64,000 nt of DNA from Mayamaea pseudoterrestris (lineage: Eukaryota > Bacillariophyta > Bacillariophyceae > Sellaphorales > Sellaphoraceae). Shown here in pieces: positions 41,416 to 53,531 of this stretch. A program made the translations under genes and the position numbers. Below the pieces are notes generated by a model. The model had not been told where the DNA came from. It searched no databases and worked only from the letters and a program-made list of their open reading frames with translations. Location of the stretch: the NCBI GenBank assembly GCA_027923505.1, contig BROI01000008.1:682001-746000 (forward strand), in the 5' to 3' direction. How positions within the stretch are numbered: the first letter of the stretch is position 1; each line of letters begins with the position of its first letter.

Positions 41416-42885
41416 ATGCAGCACGAGATTCCATCGCAAGAATTTGCGCAATTGAAGAAAGATTCGATGTCTGAAGACGTGGAAGCGACAGGTACTAATG
41501 AAGATTTGCCAGTGAGCAGTAACGTCGACGAGCCACCACAAAAGAACGTCGCCAATGATAGAACAGAAAATGGTCGTCCTCCAGCGGAGTTTAAAATCGG
41601 TGAGGTGGTTTACGCGGCTGATGAAAACGATTTGATTTACGAGGCGACGATTCGTCGCAAACTCTACGGAGTCAACTACCAGAAAAAAGTGGTTGCCGGC
41701 ATGGTAACATCAGTCGAGGAAGCTAACGCGCTTCTGGCTCAACAAGAACTTCCGGTATGGCATTACTTTGTGCATTACCATGGCTGGAGCGTCAAATGGG
41801 ATCGGTGGACTTCAGCTTCTAAAATTTTTGTTCATTCAGATGCGTCCAAGGCGCTTGCTAAACGGCTGCAGGAGGAATATCGCAAGGTTAGGGATGAGCT
41901 TTCTGGTTTAGCCAAAGGAAAGAGACCACGAAAAGTGACTGCAGAGGAACTTTTGCCAGTGTGGAAGTCATCGATGTTAAAGATATACAGGGCCTTTGAG
42001 CTGCGCCAAAATCAGACGGAAGAGGAGCAAGCGGAAGCAGCGAACGATGGCATTGCCATACCCAATGTAGTTACTGCGCCACACATAGAGCTTCCCGTTT
42101 TCACCAACAATACCAATCAGTGTAAAGGAGAAGATATCCGCGATGCTGCGCTGCATACTGAACTGGCATTTCGGAAGAAAGGCCTCACGAGCTTGCACAT
42201 TTACGGCGCCTTCATACCTCTTCCAGTTACGCTTAAGCGAATTCTTGTCGACGCATGGGAAAATATCACCCAGTGCAGCTCAGTTCCAATTCTTCCAGCG
42301 AAAGTTAGCGTCAAAGATGCTCTAAACCTTTACATACAACGCAAGGGAGTTGAGCTCGAGTGCGCCACAGTTGATGCTGAGCTAAATGACGCGAACGCGT
42401 CCGCTTCCGCTGCTAGCCTTCACGATATAAATGCGAACAAGCAGCAATGGATTGACATGATAGATGGCATTTGCCAGTATTTTGACGAGACACTTCCTTG
42501 TCACCTCTTGTATGCGGAGGAATTGGCCCAACTTCACACCATGTGCGCGGACGATGAAACAAACATCGAATCCTATTCGGAAATTTACGGGTGTGAACAT
42601 TTACTTCGACTGTTGACGAGGTTGCCGGCGCTACTCCTCGACAATGCCGCCGAGCAGGAGCTGCGTCCGATCCTTGCCAAGGTGAATGACTTTGTTCGCT
42701 TCATGCACAAGAGTGATTCGCTGTGGGCGTTGAGCTACCGACCATTAAATGACGCGGAGCTTGGTGAGAAGATAAAGTTGGAAAAGATGAAAGATACAAA
42801 AAGAAAGCGCGATACCAAGTCTGATGCTATGGGAGATTTTTCTTCTGAAATGGGAGGCAAGCGACAGATGACTGTGCCGGATTAG
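41416..42885 (+). CDS. MRG15/EAF3-type chromodomain protein, copy A
   Basis: A 489-residue intronless frame. Residues about 58-140 form a chromo barrel: FKIGEVVYAADENDLIYEATI, then WHYFVHYHGWSVKWDRWTSASKIF, with the aromatic-cage residues Tyr/Trp typical of MRG proteins. Residues about 220-445 are the MRG domain: KRILVDAWENITQ, LPAKVSVKDALNLYIQRK, DGICQYFDETLPCHLLYAEE, YGCEHLLRLLTRLPALL and VNDFVRFMHKSDSLWA. MRG15 reads methylated H3K36 and serves in the NuA4 acetyltransferase and Sin3/Rpd3 deacetylase complexes. The C-terminal tail after the MRG domain is lysine-rich (KRKRDTKSD), likely nuclear targeting. Starts at 41416 and 41470 (MSEDVEATG) are both plausible. Confidence 0.92.
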   Translation: MQHEIPSQEFAQLKKDSMSEDVEATGTNEDLPVSSNVDEPPQKNVANDRTENGRPPAEFKIGEVVYAADENDLIYEATIRRKLYGVNYQKKVVAGMVTSVEEANALLAQQELPVWHYFVHYHGWSVKWDRWTSASKIFVHSDASKALAKRLQEEYRKVRDELSGLAKGKRPRKVTAEELLPVWKSSMLKIYRAFELRQNQTEEEQAEAANDGIAIPNVVTAPHIELPVFTNNTNQCKGEDIRDAALHTELAFRKKGLTSLHIYGAFIPLPVTLKRILVDAWENITQCSSVPILPAKVSVKDALNLYIQRKGVELECATVDAELNDANASASAASLHDINANKQQWIDMIDGICQYFDETLPCHLLYAEELAQLHTMCADDETNIESYSEIYGCEHLLRLLTRLPALLLDNAAEQELRPILAKVNDFVRFMHKSDSLWALSYRPLNDAELGEKIKLEKMKDTKRKRDTKSDAMGDFSSEMGGKRQMTVPD

Positions 42886-43204
42886 ACACACCTCCTGTTT
42901 GATCTGTGCTTCCACTAATCTGGTATCAGGTCGGTGCCATATAAAAGTGTAGTCTATTACAATCTTCTGCTGGTATGTACAGAGTTTGAATTATTTACCG
43001 CACATAACTTACATCGTCTATGTACTGGGACGATGGGAAAAGGTGTGTCGCGGCAGGTCGTTCTTATCCCGTTGTGACACTTTCGGCATCTTCCTCGACG
43101 AAGACGCTCTTCATTTTCACGAAGTAACTTCATTACACGCTGTTTTTAATCCGATTGCTGTAAGGAACTAACTGTTGAATTGGGGTGAACTTTAAAAGGG
43201 AATC
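42886..43204. other. Intergenic region between MRG and proteasome beta1 (same in copy B, 62886-63204)
   Basis: 319 bp. A TATAAAA-like stretch (CATATAAAAG, 42938-42947) lies about 260 bp before the beta1 start codon; a short frame at 42986-43171 has no recognisable product. Confidence 0.45.
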
Positions 43205-43963
43205 ATGGCATATGAAAAACGATGGAACGCTCATTCGTTGATCGCCAGCCAGATCTTTCTGTCAGGCATTTTCGCGCTGCTTCGGTTATGTCACACAGCC
43301 GCACATGGACCAGTTCCCATTGACCTAGGAACAACTTTGATTGCACTCAAATACAAAGATGGTGTCGTTGTCGCCGCTGACACTCGAACTTCCATGTCAA
43401 GCTACGTGAGTCACCGATCGGCCGACAAGATTGTTCCAGTCTCCTCGCATTGTCTTGTTGCTCGGTCAGGCAGTGCGGCTGACACACAGATGTTGGCGCA
43501 CGTTACAACGCAACATATTCTAGAACGCTTTTATAAACATGGAATGGTTTCTACAGTTTCGCAAAGTGCAAGGCTGATGGAAAATCTGGTGGGGTCGTCC
43601 TCGAACGAGTTGGGTGTGAGTTTACTAATCGCTGGCTACGACAAGGAGAGCTGTGCTAGTAAAATTTACAGCTTAGCAGCCAGTGGAGCGCTGTTGGAAG
43701 AAGGAACTTTTGCTATTGCAGGCTCTGGGTCGTCTTTTATCTCGGGATACATGGATACGCATGCCGTCGGAGGCTCAGAAATCTTGGACGAAGCGGCAGC
43801 GATTCGAGTATGTCAACACGCGATGCAGCTGGCCATGACGCGAGATGCTTCCTCGGGAGGCTTTATTCGCATCTTCGTATGTAATGATAAGGGATGTCGG
43901 CAGGAAACCAATCGTCCCGCGTCATTGCAAGTTGATGCAGGTGCAGATCGCAGAGTTTCATGA
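43205..43963 (+). CDS. PSMB6: 20S proteasome subunit beta1 (caspase-like), copy A
   Basis: A 252-residue intronless frame. The propeptide of 42 residues ends in DLG, and the mature protein starts with catalytic Thr43 in TTLIALKYKDGVVVAADTRTS. Further marks are the beta1-type RSGSAADTQMLAHVTTQ, GYDKESCASKIYSLAASGALLE, AGSGSSFISGYMD and MTRDASSGGFIRI. The enzyme cleaves after acidic residues inside the 20S proteasome ring. An unusual point is the hydrophobic propeptide (SLIASQIFLSGIFALLRLC), resembling a membrane or signal segment, although beta1 propeptides in animals are also short and variable. Its stop codon is 39 bp from that of the large minus-strand gene. Confidence 0.92.
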   Translation: MAYEKRWNAHSLIASQIFLSGIFALLRLCHTAAHGPVPIDLGTTLIALKYKDGVVVAADTRTSMSSYVSHRSADKIVPVSSHCLVARSGSAADTQMLAHVTTQHILERFYKHGMVSTVSQSARLMENLVGSSSNELGVSLLIAGYDKESCASKIYSLAASGALLEEGTFAIAGSGSSFISGYMDTHAVGGSEILDEAAAIRVCQHAMQLAMTRDASSGGFIRIFVCNDKGCRQETNRPASLQVDAGADRRVS

Positions 43964-44002
43964 CGGCTGGATTAGTTTTGATCAAGCACAAAAGAATAGC
44001 CT

Positions 44003-47000
44003 CTATGTAATACTTTTCTTTGCGTCACTAGTGTTATCCATTTGTGGATCTTTGATAGCACCCGGCAAACAAAAACGCATTATTGCTGGGACAGGATCAG
44101 GGACTGTCAAACGAACTTTCCTACCTTGGCCATCGACCTCAACGGTTACAACAAATGAGTCTCCCGTCTTCGATCCCTCCGGCACTTTTATATCAAACGA
44201 CTTATCCATGCTGATATCCGAAGCTTTCCGCTTCCGCTTTTGAATTGGCTTTCTCGAATAGTAATTACCAGATAGGTTCGGGAAGAGCTTCTTACTGTGA
44301 TTTAGTGACGAGCGGAGCAGGGACGTCTGGCGAGAGTCGCCATTCCAGTCTGCTAGCTGGTCATGGATCAGTGGACCATTGCTAAATTGCGCATATGTCT
44401 CGATTAAAGAAAGGGCGACGGCCTTGATTGGGTCGAACATATGGTGAATCGTCCATAAGCGGAAGCATTTCGCGAGAGCTTCTTCCGAGCAGTTGAGGCG
44501 GAGGAAGCATGAATAAGCAGTTTTAAGACTTCTTTCTTTAGCGAATTCTGATAATAGCTTGCCTGCTTGAACGTCTTGTACTATGAGTTGAGCAAGACAA
44601 CCATTAGCATGCCGTTTAACAGTCGTCAGAAAGAAATGCGACGACAGCGACCGGGTCGGCAATAAACGATCACTGGAATGGTGCACCTGGGGAGCACCTC
44701 CTTGTGCCTTGGCACTTGCTGCGAAGAAAGAAGGCAGATCGCGGCCAGCCCCATAGAAAAATTTCATGAGCGTCTCGATGTCGTCTCGACGACTGCATAG
44801 TCGCAACAGGTTTAAGTATGCCAATATATATTTTCCTCGGAGACGATCGTATTTCCGGACTGTCTGATTTAGTACAGCAAATGGCGATGCGGAGCCCGTC
44901 GTTACCCAAACCGCGCAAAGTTGAGGCCGCCGCTTTTCAAAGAGAACGCTTAGAACCGTTGCTGCACTTGAATACGCGTTCGACGAGTTAAACCCTCGAA
45001 GCTTGGCCGCCTTTGACGCCGACACAGTACCAGCGCTGCCGCGACACCACTGGTCGATAGGGTTGTCCAATACAGGTGCCCACAAAAGCGCCTGAGCATG
45101 TCGATACACTGAACGGTGAAAATAAGAGAAGTCAAGTCTACATCTGGCAAGCGCATCGACAACGTCTGTGAGGACCGTCCAAACCCTTTCACGGACGCCC
45201 GACTGCCGATGCACAGGATCAGAGTAGAAATTCATTTCCGTGAGTCGAAGTGCCTCGGTTTCGGCCAAATACCGTTCGCCTTCCTGGTGGTTCACACCAT
45301 AAATGAGGCATTTCAGACGCAACGCATGCAAGCGATAAAGTACCTCGGCAGAACCGTGATCGCTTCCTCCGTTCTGTTCCGCATTAAGCAATCCTCCCTT
45401 TTCGACTGCCAAAGAGACTTCTAGGGAATACGCGTATTCAAGTAATGCAGTCTTCATATGAACTTCATATCTTCGAATGGTGTCTGGGCCGCTTATTGTC
45501 CCACTAAAGGATTCATTCCGAAATGTGTTCGCAATCTTCTCGTGGCACTTTCCTTGCATAAATCGAAGGCCGTACTTGTGCAGCCTAATGTCACCATCAT
45601 GTGTCAGAGCAGCGTCGGCCCTCGCAAAACACTCCAACGCGACTTCTGCAAGATCACGTTTACGCTTACTTGTAAGAGCACTCATGGGACACCCATAGCG
45701 CTGACACCCTGAGAGTTCCGAGTACATCACGACACCCAAACATTCCATACATTCAGAAAGCATTTGCTTCGACTCATTATTTGAAACATCTGTGTCTTGA
45801 GCAAGAATGTAGAGAGCAAGACATATGCATCGGGTAGCGATTATACGTAAGGAGGCGACGAACAAACCTCCCCATGTCTGTTGCCAGTTACTGACGTCCT
45901 CATTTTCTATACACGATAGTTTCAAGCATAGTAAGCGCTCATTTGTTTCATTGTCATCAATGCAGGGGTCGCGATAGAATGCTGCAGCTTCGGCGGAACA
46001 TGCTTGCAGTGAAGCGAATGAAGACCAGATATATCTTGTGTAAAGGGAGAGGTTCGCGCCAATTGAGCTTACCCAACCTTCACCTTTATAATTCGACTCG
46101 TTTTCATGCTCCTGCAGTAGCTCCGGCAGTCTGCGGCGACGCCCCAATGCCACTGGACGCTCAGGGACTGTAAAGCAACTGTTGTGATTGTCACTGCGAC
46201 TAGGGCCAATTCGATCAGCAATGAGATTTGCCTTCTCCACGATGCATTGCGCGGCTTTGTACCAGCCACGAAAATCGCTTGCATCTCCAAGCCAAAGACT
46301 TTCAAGAATAGCATTGAATTTTTTGGACAACTCCTCCTCGATTCTTATTGATTCGGCCCTATCGCAGTCGTTTGCCTGCTCTGGTAGCGCTCCTTGCGCA
46401 AGTAGTTGCGAAATTCCACGCCGAACAATACTTGTTGCTTCGTCCTCGCTTTCTCGCGTGCCATTTTTATTAAAAACATTTCTTACTTTTGTAAATGGTA
46501 GCTCCCAATACTCACTGCGATTAATAATAGCACGTACTTCTGAGAGGGGATTACATGATTGTCGCGAGAATAGATACGTCTGTATATCGTCCCGCTGAGC
46601 CCCATCCTCCGAGGAGAGCGGTGGGAGCGCATCCAGAATAACATCCAGAGCTGCCTTGGGTGGTGACTTCCTTCCTTGGGAGTAAGCTCGCATGATGCAT
46701 CGATATAGCGCTATAGCTGCATTGAGATTCTCAGGCTTGTACTGATGTACCTTCAAAGGACTACAACTCGGCGCTACTACGTCCTTTATTTCGTTGTTGT
46801 TAGTGAGGATGACGCGATGGAGACACTTGTACGCTTTATAAAGTAGCCTGTCCAGCAACGCGCCTATCGTTCTGGTACCAAATGGATAGTCGTTCCAGAT
46901 TGCTTTTTGGCGGGTAGAATCGTCGCCGTCAGCAAACGCAATGAGAAGCTTGTCGGCGATCCAATTAAGAACGCGCGCGACCACAAGAGGCAGCAATGGG

Positions 47001-49757
47001 CCATTTTTAGTTGTAGACCCTTCATAATGCTTAATAGACACTGCTTCTTCTTCGTCGATGGCCGAGAAAACGCCATTGATAGCTTGTACCATCTGACCGA
47101 GTAGACAAAGAAGGTTTTTTCCTTGCCTTGCCGCCACTATTTCAGCGTCGGCACTGCTAGTCTCGCTTATTAACTGTGCTGCGCTAGTATCTGAGTCAAA
47201 AATATCTGTAGCTGAAGTTGCAGCATGAGTGTTTGACGCCCGTGCGCCACTGTCACCCGAGAAGCCGCACAATCCAACTATAGCGGTTGCCACCGGTACC
47301 ATAAGCCTTGCTTTCAAGTTTAACTCGTTTATTAAGGCAGTCTCCCATAAACACAAGAGACTTTCGCATACTTCTGCGAGCATCGTACTCAAGGAATCAT
47401 GGTCGTTTAAGACGTCAGGGTCAAAGGAACCAGATTTTGTCACAATTATGTCAGACAATTCCTGCCCAAGCATACAACATGCTTTAGCGAGCAACGTTGC
47501 TCTCGACTTCCCAAGCCTTTGTCGAAGAAATTGGCCTGTGGGGCCCTGTTCATGGTTAACGATGGCACGCAGGACGGATGTTTGTTTAATAATTATGTTC
47601 GCAGCTCCTCGTACAACCGATTGACGAAGTGTGCCTAATAACTGGGGATGGAGTTGGATCGTTTTTAAAAAAGTCATGACAGAATTTAAAAGGTCGACGT
47701 CATCTTGAGGACCGTCAACCGCATAAGGAGGCTGATTAAGAGAATACACGAACCAATCAGCGCAGAGACACAACGAAAGTTGAACCATGTGAATGCAGAT
47801 CTCCGACGCAACAAACGTAAAGAAAAGTTGCTCATTCTCTTCCGTTATTGCAATTGCGTGTATCTTTCCCAAAAGAAGTTGGAGAAGCGTCATGTGCTTC
47901 CTTAAACCTTCGGTGACTGAGGAAAAGCTCGTTCCTGCGCTCTTGTTAAAAGACTCATCGTCAGTATCATCCAATGAAATTTTTTTGCAATTCGACCGCC
48001 CTTGCGATAGTTTCGACCGACAATAAATGCAGATGGCAATAATGAGACGACTATATAGCTTCAGCAATGCAGATGTCTCCTTCTGTGCTACCAAACAACA
48101 GCTCATGATACTGAGGATAGATATTGACGCGCAACTGGACAAGCCCTGAAGTACTGTTGAGTCGACGGAACTCGAAAGCACCAACGAATCGAACCAATCT
48201 TTCAACGAGATTATGTCCGTCAATTCCATTCGACTTCGGATAAGTGTGTTGCCATGAAGCCGCAAAAAGTCATCGACTATTTCGTGAAGCTTTTCGTCCA
48301 AAACTTCACCAGTTCCATGATAACGTTCAAGTAGAGCCTGCCCGACGTCTAAAAACACACGCGCACTGTCACTGCCCGACAGATTGTTGCGTATTATATT
48401 CGAAATTGCTTCCAAACACGCCTCTTGTGTTGACAAAATTACCGATGATGCCGTAATTTCATTGTAGAACACTTCGAGAGATTGCGCCGTCAGAACTTTG
48501 CAGTAGCTGGCCTCGGCTTCAGACTCCAAGTGTGGTGTCGCAACTTCTCCGACCATGTCAAGTATCTCAATTGTAAATTTTAAGTATTTTAAGGCTTCCC
48601 CTTCGGCAGATCTTGATTCGGACACGTTTCGCGTTGACCTACACTTCCAAAGTAAGTATCGAGTGGTCATCCAGTAAATTCGAACCTTCAAGCTTGAAAC
48701 GTGTTGTGTGCCACTTTGCAACATTAAGTCGGTATTTTGGAGCGATTGACATAGCGTTGACACAAGAAGGGAAAGTTTGCTTGGTTCAGAATCGAAGCTA
48801 AAGCTCTGTGTCTCTAGGCGCTTTTCCACTCGCGTCAAAAGCTGCTCGCCATGCAAGAGGTCGATCGCAACTTTTTCCAAAAAACTTAAATTAGCGTCTG
48901 CAGGAGCTTTAAGATCACCTCTTGACCAGCTTGGTACAAGTGCAACATGACAGTGGGATTGGCGAAGAAGTAACTCGATACCTGCGAGAATCGGGTGGAG
49001 AAATGAGCGTGTTTTGAAAAGTATCAGACGACAGCACTTGATGGGGAAACAACTTACATTCATTTAAAGACGACGAGAGAGTCTGCGACGAACCTCTATC
49101 ACTTGCAAAAATTTCTCCAATGTGAAGACTGATGTGTGACGCGAAACGGAACAACAAGCCGAGCGCAGAGATAGGCCAGTCGATGGTAAGAAATGCTGCA
49201 AGGGTCGAGTCACTCAGCCGCTCTTTAGTCTCTTCACGCACTCGACTAGCACTGGCTGCAGGTATTCGAGTAGTGATTCCGCTGAAACGATCAAGACTCA
49301 CGGCCCGTGGAGGTAGTAAGCTGTCACAATCCAACGTCGTTTCGTTGAGAGCGCTCGTCTCGCCATTGCATCGCAACATAAGCGCTCGCAAGCAATACGC
49401 AACAGATTGTCGCCGCTTCAAACGCTCTGCGCGTTTTCCTTCCGTTATTACCTGTGTCCGAAGCCGCTTTGAAACGCGATTGATTGGAGTCGTTGGGTCG
49501 TCGATCGTTGGCTTGTCCGTCTTGCTTTCGGGCGATTCTACCAATTCTAAGATCTTAAAGTCTTCCTGTAACAGCGATTCATCTTTTCTAGCGATAGTTT
49601 TTAGATGATCCACGGTGGCTCGAGTTGAAACGACCGAAAGCGATAAATCTTTGCAGGTACACTCTAATGAGTGTTGATCGATTGCAGACAAGTAGGAACA
49701 CACGATTCCCACAATGCCACACGGCAGTCTAAGAATCGGCGCCAAATCTAACTCCAC
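44003..49757 (-). CDS. Large HIR3/CABIN1-like helical-repeat protein with F-box-like N-terminus
   Basis: Two exons, 49757..49058 and 48981..44003, give 1892 residues; the intron begins GTAAGT and ends CTCGCAG, joining SLNE with IELLLRQS through a split Cys codon. The first 40 residues, LPCGIVGIVCSYLSAIDQHSLECTCKDLS, fit an F-box pattern. The rest is helical and TPR-like. The segment around residues 1290-1385, FMQGKCHEKI...YEVHMKTALLEYAYSLE...AEVLYRLHALRLKCLI, has the look of the HIR3/CABIN1 family, a subunit of the HIRA/HIR histone chaperone complex. The C-terminal 60 residues carry a separate small motif, DIKVPEGSKTGDSFVVTVEV, then RKVRLTVPDPVP, resembling a repeat found in several stramenopile proteins. 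The identity is a hypothesis. Only copy A is in the window; copy B should start beyond it. Confidence 0.6.
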
Positions 49758-49958
49758 AACAGTTGATATACCAGCTATTTCCTGCTGTACAGTAGCCTTC
49801 CAGTGTTGATGAGTTGCATGTGGACCTCCGCCACGAACGATACGAAGCAGAGTTCTGGCAAGTGTCGACCAAGAATTGTATCTCGAAATGACAATCCTCG
49901 TTCTCGTAACAAAGAATGGTTGTCTTATTAAAGAGGCATAGCCCGAAGGATTTTCTTC

Positions 49959-51575
49959 CTAGGACTCGCCACCACGACTCATAACGACCTTTACAAACGA
50001 CTAAATGCGGTAGACATCCTGCAACGACTTTTAGAAACGAACATTCTGACAGAGGATGTCCTTCGATCGGCGCATGATGCTTTGGCCAATTCTCTTCAGC
50101 AGGCACAGCAATTCACGACGAAACAGAAAGAAGAGAAGAGGTCTGAGACTACCCGTAAGAAGGAGTTGAAGATAGATTTGAGCAACTTACGGACAAGGCA
50201 TGTTGCCTTGCGTATTTACTACGATGGCGGAGCCTACTCTGGTCTTGCAGAAAACGTTGGTCAAGCGTCGGACCAATCGGTGGAAAGGGCTTTGTTTCAA
50301 GCACTCCAAAAGGCTCAATTCATTGAATCGCGTGAAACTTGCGGATACTCTAGGTGCGGAAGGACTGATCGGGGAGTGAGCGCGGCTGGACAAGTGGTAG
50401 CGCTTCGAGTCAAGTCCGCTTTTGGAATGGATGCCTCGTTCGACTCAAACGGTGAGAATCTTATCCAAGACGCGGATCTACCAAGCAACGCGCACGATAT
50501 GATCCAAGTTCATGTGCCGGCTCGGAAAAAGAATAGCAATGAACATGCTGACGGTCAACCTACGGTTCGAACGCAGCGATTGCTATCAGAGTATCCATAC
50601 GACCGAGTGCTTAACAATTTGCTACCCAAGGATGTCCGTGTCGTAGGTTGGTGCCCAGTATCTGATGAATTTTCGGCTCGCTTCTCTGCCGCAACGCGAA
50701 CATATCGGTATTTCTTCTACAAGCGGCACATGAATTTGGGGTTAATGGATCAAGCCTTGCAGTTGCTCGTTGGAAATCACGACTTTCGCAACTTCTGCAA
50801 AATGGACGTGGAGAAGGTTTACAACTTTGAACGTGTCATTTATAGCGCGAGCATTGTAGAGCAGGAGACTGGAGTATGCTACATGATGATTCATGGCCAA
50901 GCCTTCTTGTGGCACCAAATTCGTTGCATTGCCGAGATTCTATTCTTGGTGGGACGAGAGAAGGAGTCGCCCAGCATCGTATTGGACTTGTTAAACATCA
51001 ACAAGCATCCCAGAAAACCAAGCTATCCGTTGGCTGATGAGCGGCCCCTGGTACTTCATGATTGTGGCTACAAGAAGCTACAAATACAGTACTCTGTACA
51101 AAACTTGTGGGCAGTCACGTGCCTGCAGGAAAAGCAGTGGGAGGACTTGATGTTGACGGCCGCAAGAATTCGCAATAGTCTCAATAGCTTGAAAGATAAT
51201 GCAAGTGTTTTAGGCGGCGATTTAGAGGCTTTTGCCGGCCGCGTCGCTGATGCCCGTAAGAAGCGCAAGTCGATTACGCCGACTAACGGACAAGTATTTC
51301 CCTTCAAAGGAACTCAGCATGTCGCGTGGAGCGATGCGCTCCAGTGGATTCATGATAGTCTCGGTATATGGCCTGGGCCAAACAATGAAAAAGAGTTGGC
51401 ATATGCACCACTTATGAGTCGATCCAAGGGAACGACCTACGAAGAAAAGGTGGAGGCTGCTATGAAATCCGCTAGACGAAACGAGCGTTATGTAATGAAT
51501 GTTGTCAAAAAGCGTAAGTCGAAAGAAGAAGACATTGCATTCTACAAACATATGGCTAATCAAGGAAATTTTTAA
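49959..51575 (+). pseudogene. PUS3: PUS3, copy B, 5'-truncated by the duplication junction
   Basis: The coding sequence from codon 25 of copy A onward is preserved without change, but the upstream DNA is now the 5' flank of the large minus-strand gene. Reading back in frame there is no ATG before a TAA at 49929-49931. The first in-frame ATG downstream is 50427 (GMDASF), which lies past the catalytic RTDRG motif. A protein from this copy would therefore lack the catalytic Asp, unless a non-ATG start (for example the TTG at 50082) or a fused transcript is used. Called a truncated duplicate, conditional on the duplication being real. Confidence 0.8.
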
Positions 51576-51621
51576 CCGTGTGAACTACCTTGCAATTACA
51601 ACTAATACTCTAAACTCGTAA

Positions 51622-53296
51622 TCACTGGGATGGTCGATAATCCGCTGGCATTTCACCGCAGTCCGAAATAACGACATCCACCTCCGGCTTGTCCGAGGCT
51701 CCGACCTTCGTATTCTCAATTTTGCGGATCACATCCATGCCTTCCACCACATGGCCAAACACGACATGCTTGTTATCCAGATGCTGCAGATGAAAAAGAA
51801 TAACGAAATTGATGTCAGATCTGACATCACAGTGTTTGTAAGCAAATTCGCGTGGCATAAACTTACCGGCGTAGCCTTGGCAGTCACAAAAAACTGACTA
51901 CCATTTGTTCCTTTGCCAGCGTTGGCCATTGATAGCTGGCCTTCCTTCGTGTGTTTGATCTTGAAGTTCTCGTCTTCGAATTTCTCGCCTGTATTGCATT
52001 GTGAGATTTTAAAAAGGACGATAAGAAACGCGACACGTAAATTTGTGAAGGTAGCAGAAAACCCCATTTTCACTCACCATAAATACTAGCGCCGCCAGTG
52101 CCGTCTCCATTTGTAAAGTCTCCGCCTTGAATCATGAAGTCCTTAATCACACGATGAAAGATGCTGCCTTTGTAGTGCAATGGCTTGCCAGATTGACCAA
52201 TACCCTTCTCCCCAGTGCACAACGCTCTAAAATTTTCTGCCGTCTTGGGCACAATATCCTTGTATAGCTGCATGACCACACGTCCAAGGTTCTCGTCGCC
52301 CTGCTTGATATCAAAATAGACATGGGGATTGTCGCCCTTGGCATTAGGCAGGAAGAGACCTTCCTTGTCGTCGTACATGCTAACTTTGCCAAAAATGCCA
52401 CCAAATGCTTGCTTCTCCTTCTGCTTGGCCAGCGCGTGTGCGTCCTTCAGCTGTTTCATTGCCTTGAGCACATCCTTGTTGCCATTGTCAAGGTTGTAAG
52501 CTGCCATTAGATCTTCCTTTGCCTCCTTGAGCAATCCAAGGTGCAACTTGGCCAGACCCCGTCTGTACAAGGCCTTAATGTTCGAGGTCCTTTCCGACGC
52601 AAGTCCAAGAACCTTGTCGCAGGCTCGTTTCGCTGCCGCCCAATCCTTCGTCTTGATGTAGCACATGGCAGCGTTGGACCAGCAACTCACGTAAAACTGT
52701 CGCTCCTCGTCCGGAATTTCGTCTCCAGAAACATCATCATCATCGACAATGTAGTCGGCCGCATTCTCGTACTTCTGCGACGCTTCCGCATAACTTTGGC
52801 TTTGAAAAAGTTCCGTTCCTTCCGTCTTGAGTTTCTTGGCGACGTCGCTTCGCTCATCCAAAGTCATTTCCCACTTCTCCTTTTGTTTTTCATAGAAATC
52901 CAACAGTTCCACTTCGAAATGAAGGACCGCATGGGGAGGAATTTTTGGAGGGCTACCAGATGGGCCGTAGCCATAATCTGGTTGGATCTCGAGGATCGCT
53001 CTCTCGCCCACCTTCATCGAAGCGAACCCTTCATCCCATCCCCGAATGACTTGGCCATGACCAATGGAGAACTCAAAGGGTTTGCCGCGATCCAAACTTG
53101 AATCAAACTTGCTTCCATCGCTGGCCAACGTTCCAGTGTAGTGAGCCTTGATTTGAACTCCGTCAGGTGGCGGACCCTTGGCGTCGGAAGGTGCTTCTTT
53201 GATAATCTTCTTGCGAACGCCGCCATCTTGCGCAATGGAAACGTCAACCCACTCAGTGTCGGGCATGGTTTCAGTGGTGGAAGGTTCGTCAGTCAT
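51622..53296 (-). CDS. FKBP-TPR-cyclophilin immunophilin, copy B
   Basis: Exons 53296..52078, 51988..51867 and 51783..51622; the same 500-residue protein as at 31622-33296, no difference seen by eye. Confidence 0.9.
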
Positions 53297-53531
53297 AATG
53301 CGCGCAAGTGAATAGGAGTAGTAGCTTTTGTGAAATTGTGAGATGATGTTGTGTCGTCCATCATGGTTGGGATGATCGAGGTTCCACGTGTCGTCTGTTT
53401 TGCTCGAAACGGTTCATGGTGCGACATTAATCTCATCTCACAACCATGCATCACTTCGTTCGTCTCGACATGCATCACTTCATCGTCTCGCCTCGATTAT
53501 TTGAAAGCAACCAAGTATTTTCGTCGGAATC

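Larger units (their letters stand above)
29959..49958. repeat. Tandem duplication unit, copy A (20,000 bp)
   Basis: Every base I compared from 29959 to 44000 recurs 20,000 positions later, with one substitution seen (A at 35377, T at 55377, synonymous) and no length change, even in the CAA microsatellite near 39,944-39,980. Homology starts at the CT of ctaggactcg; the base before differs (G versus C). The unit ends 201 bp beyond the start codon of the large minus-strand gene. It carries eleven genes. Confidence 0.97.
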
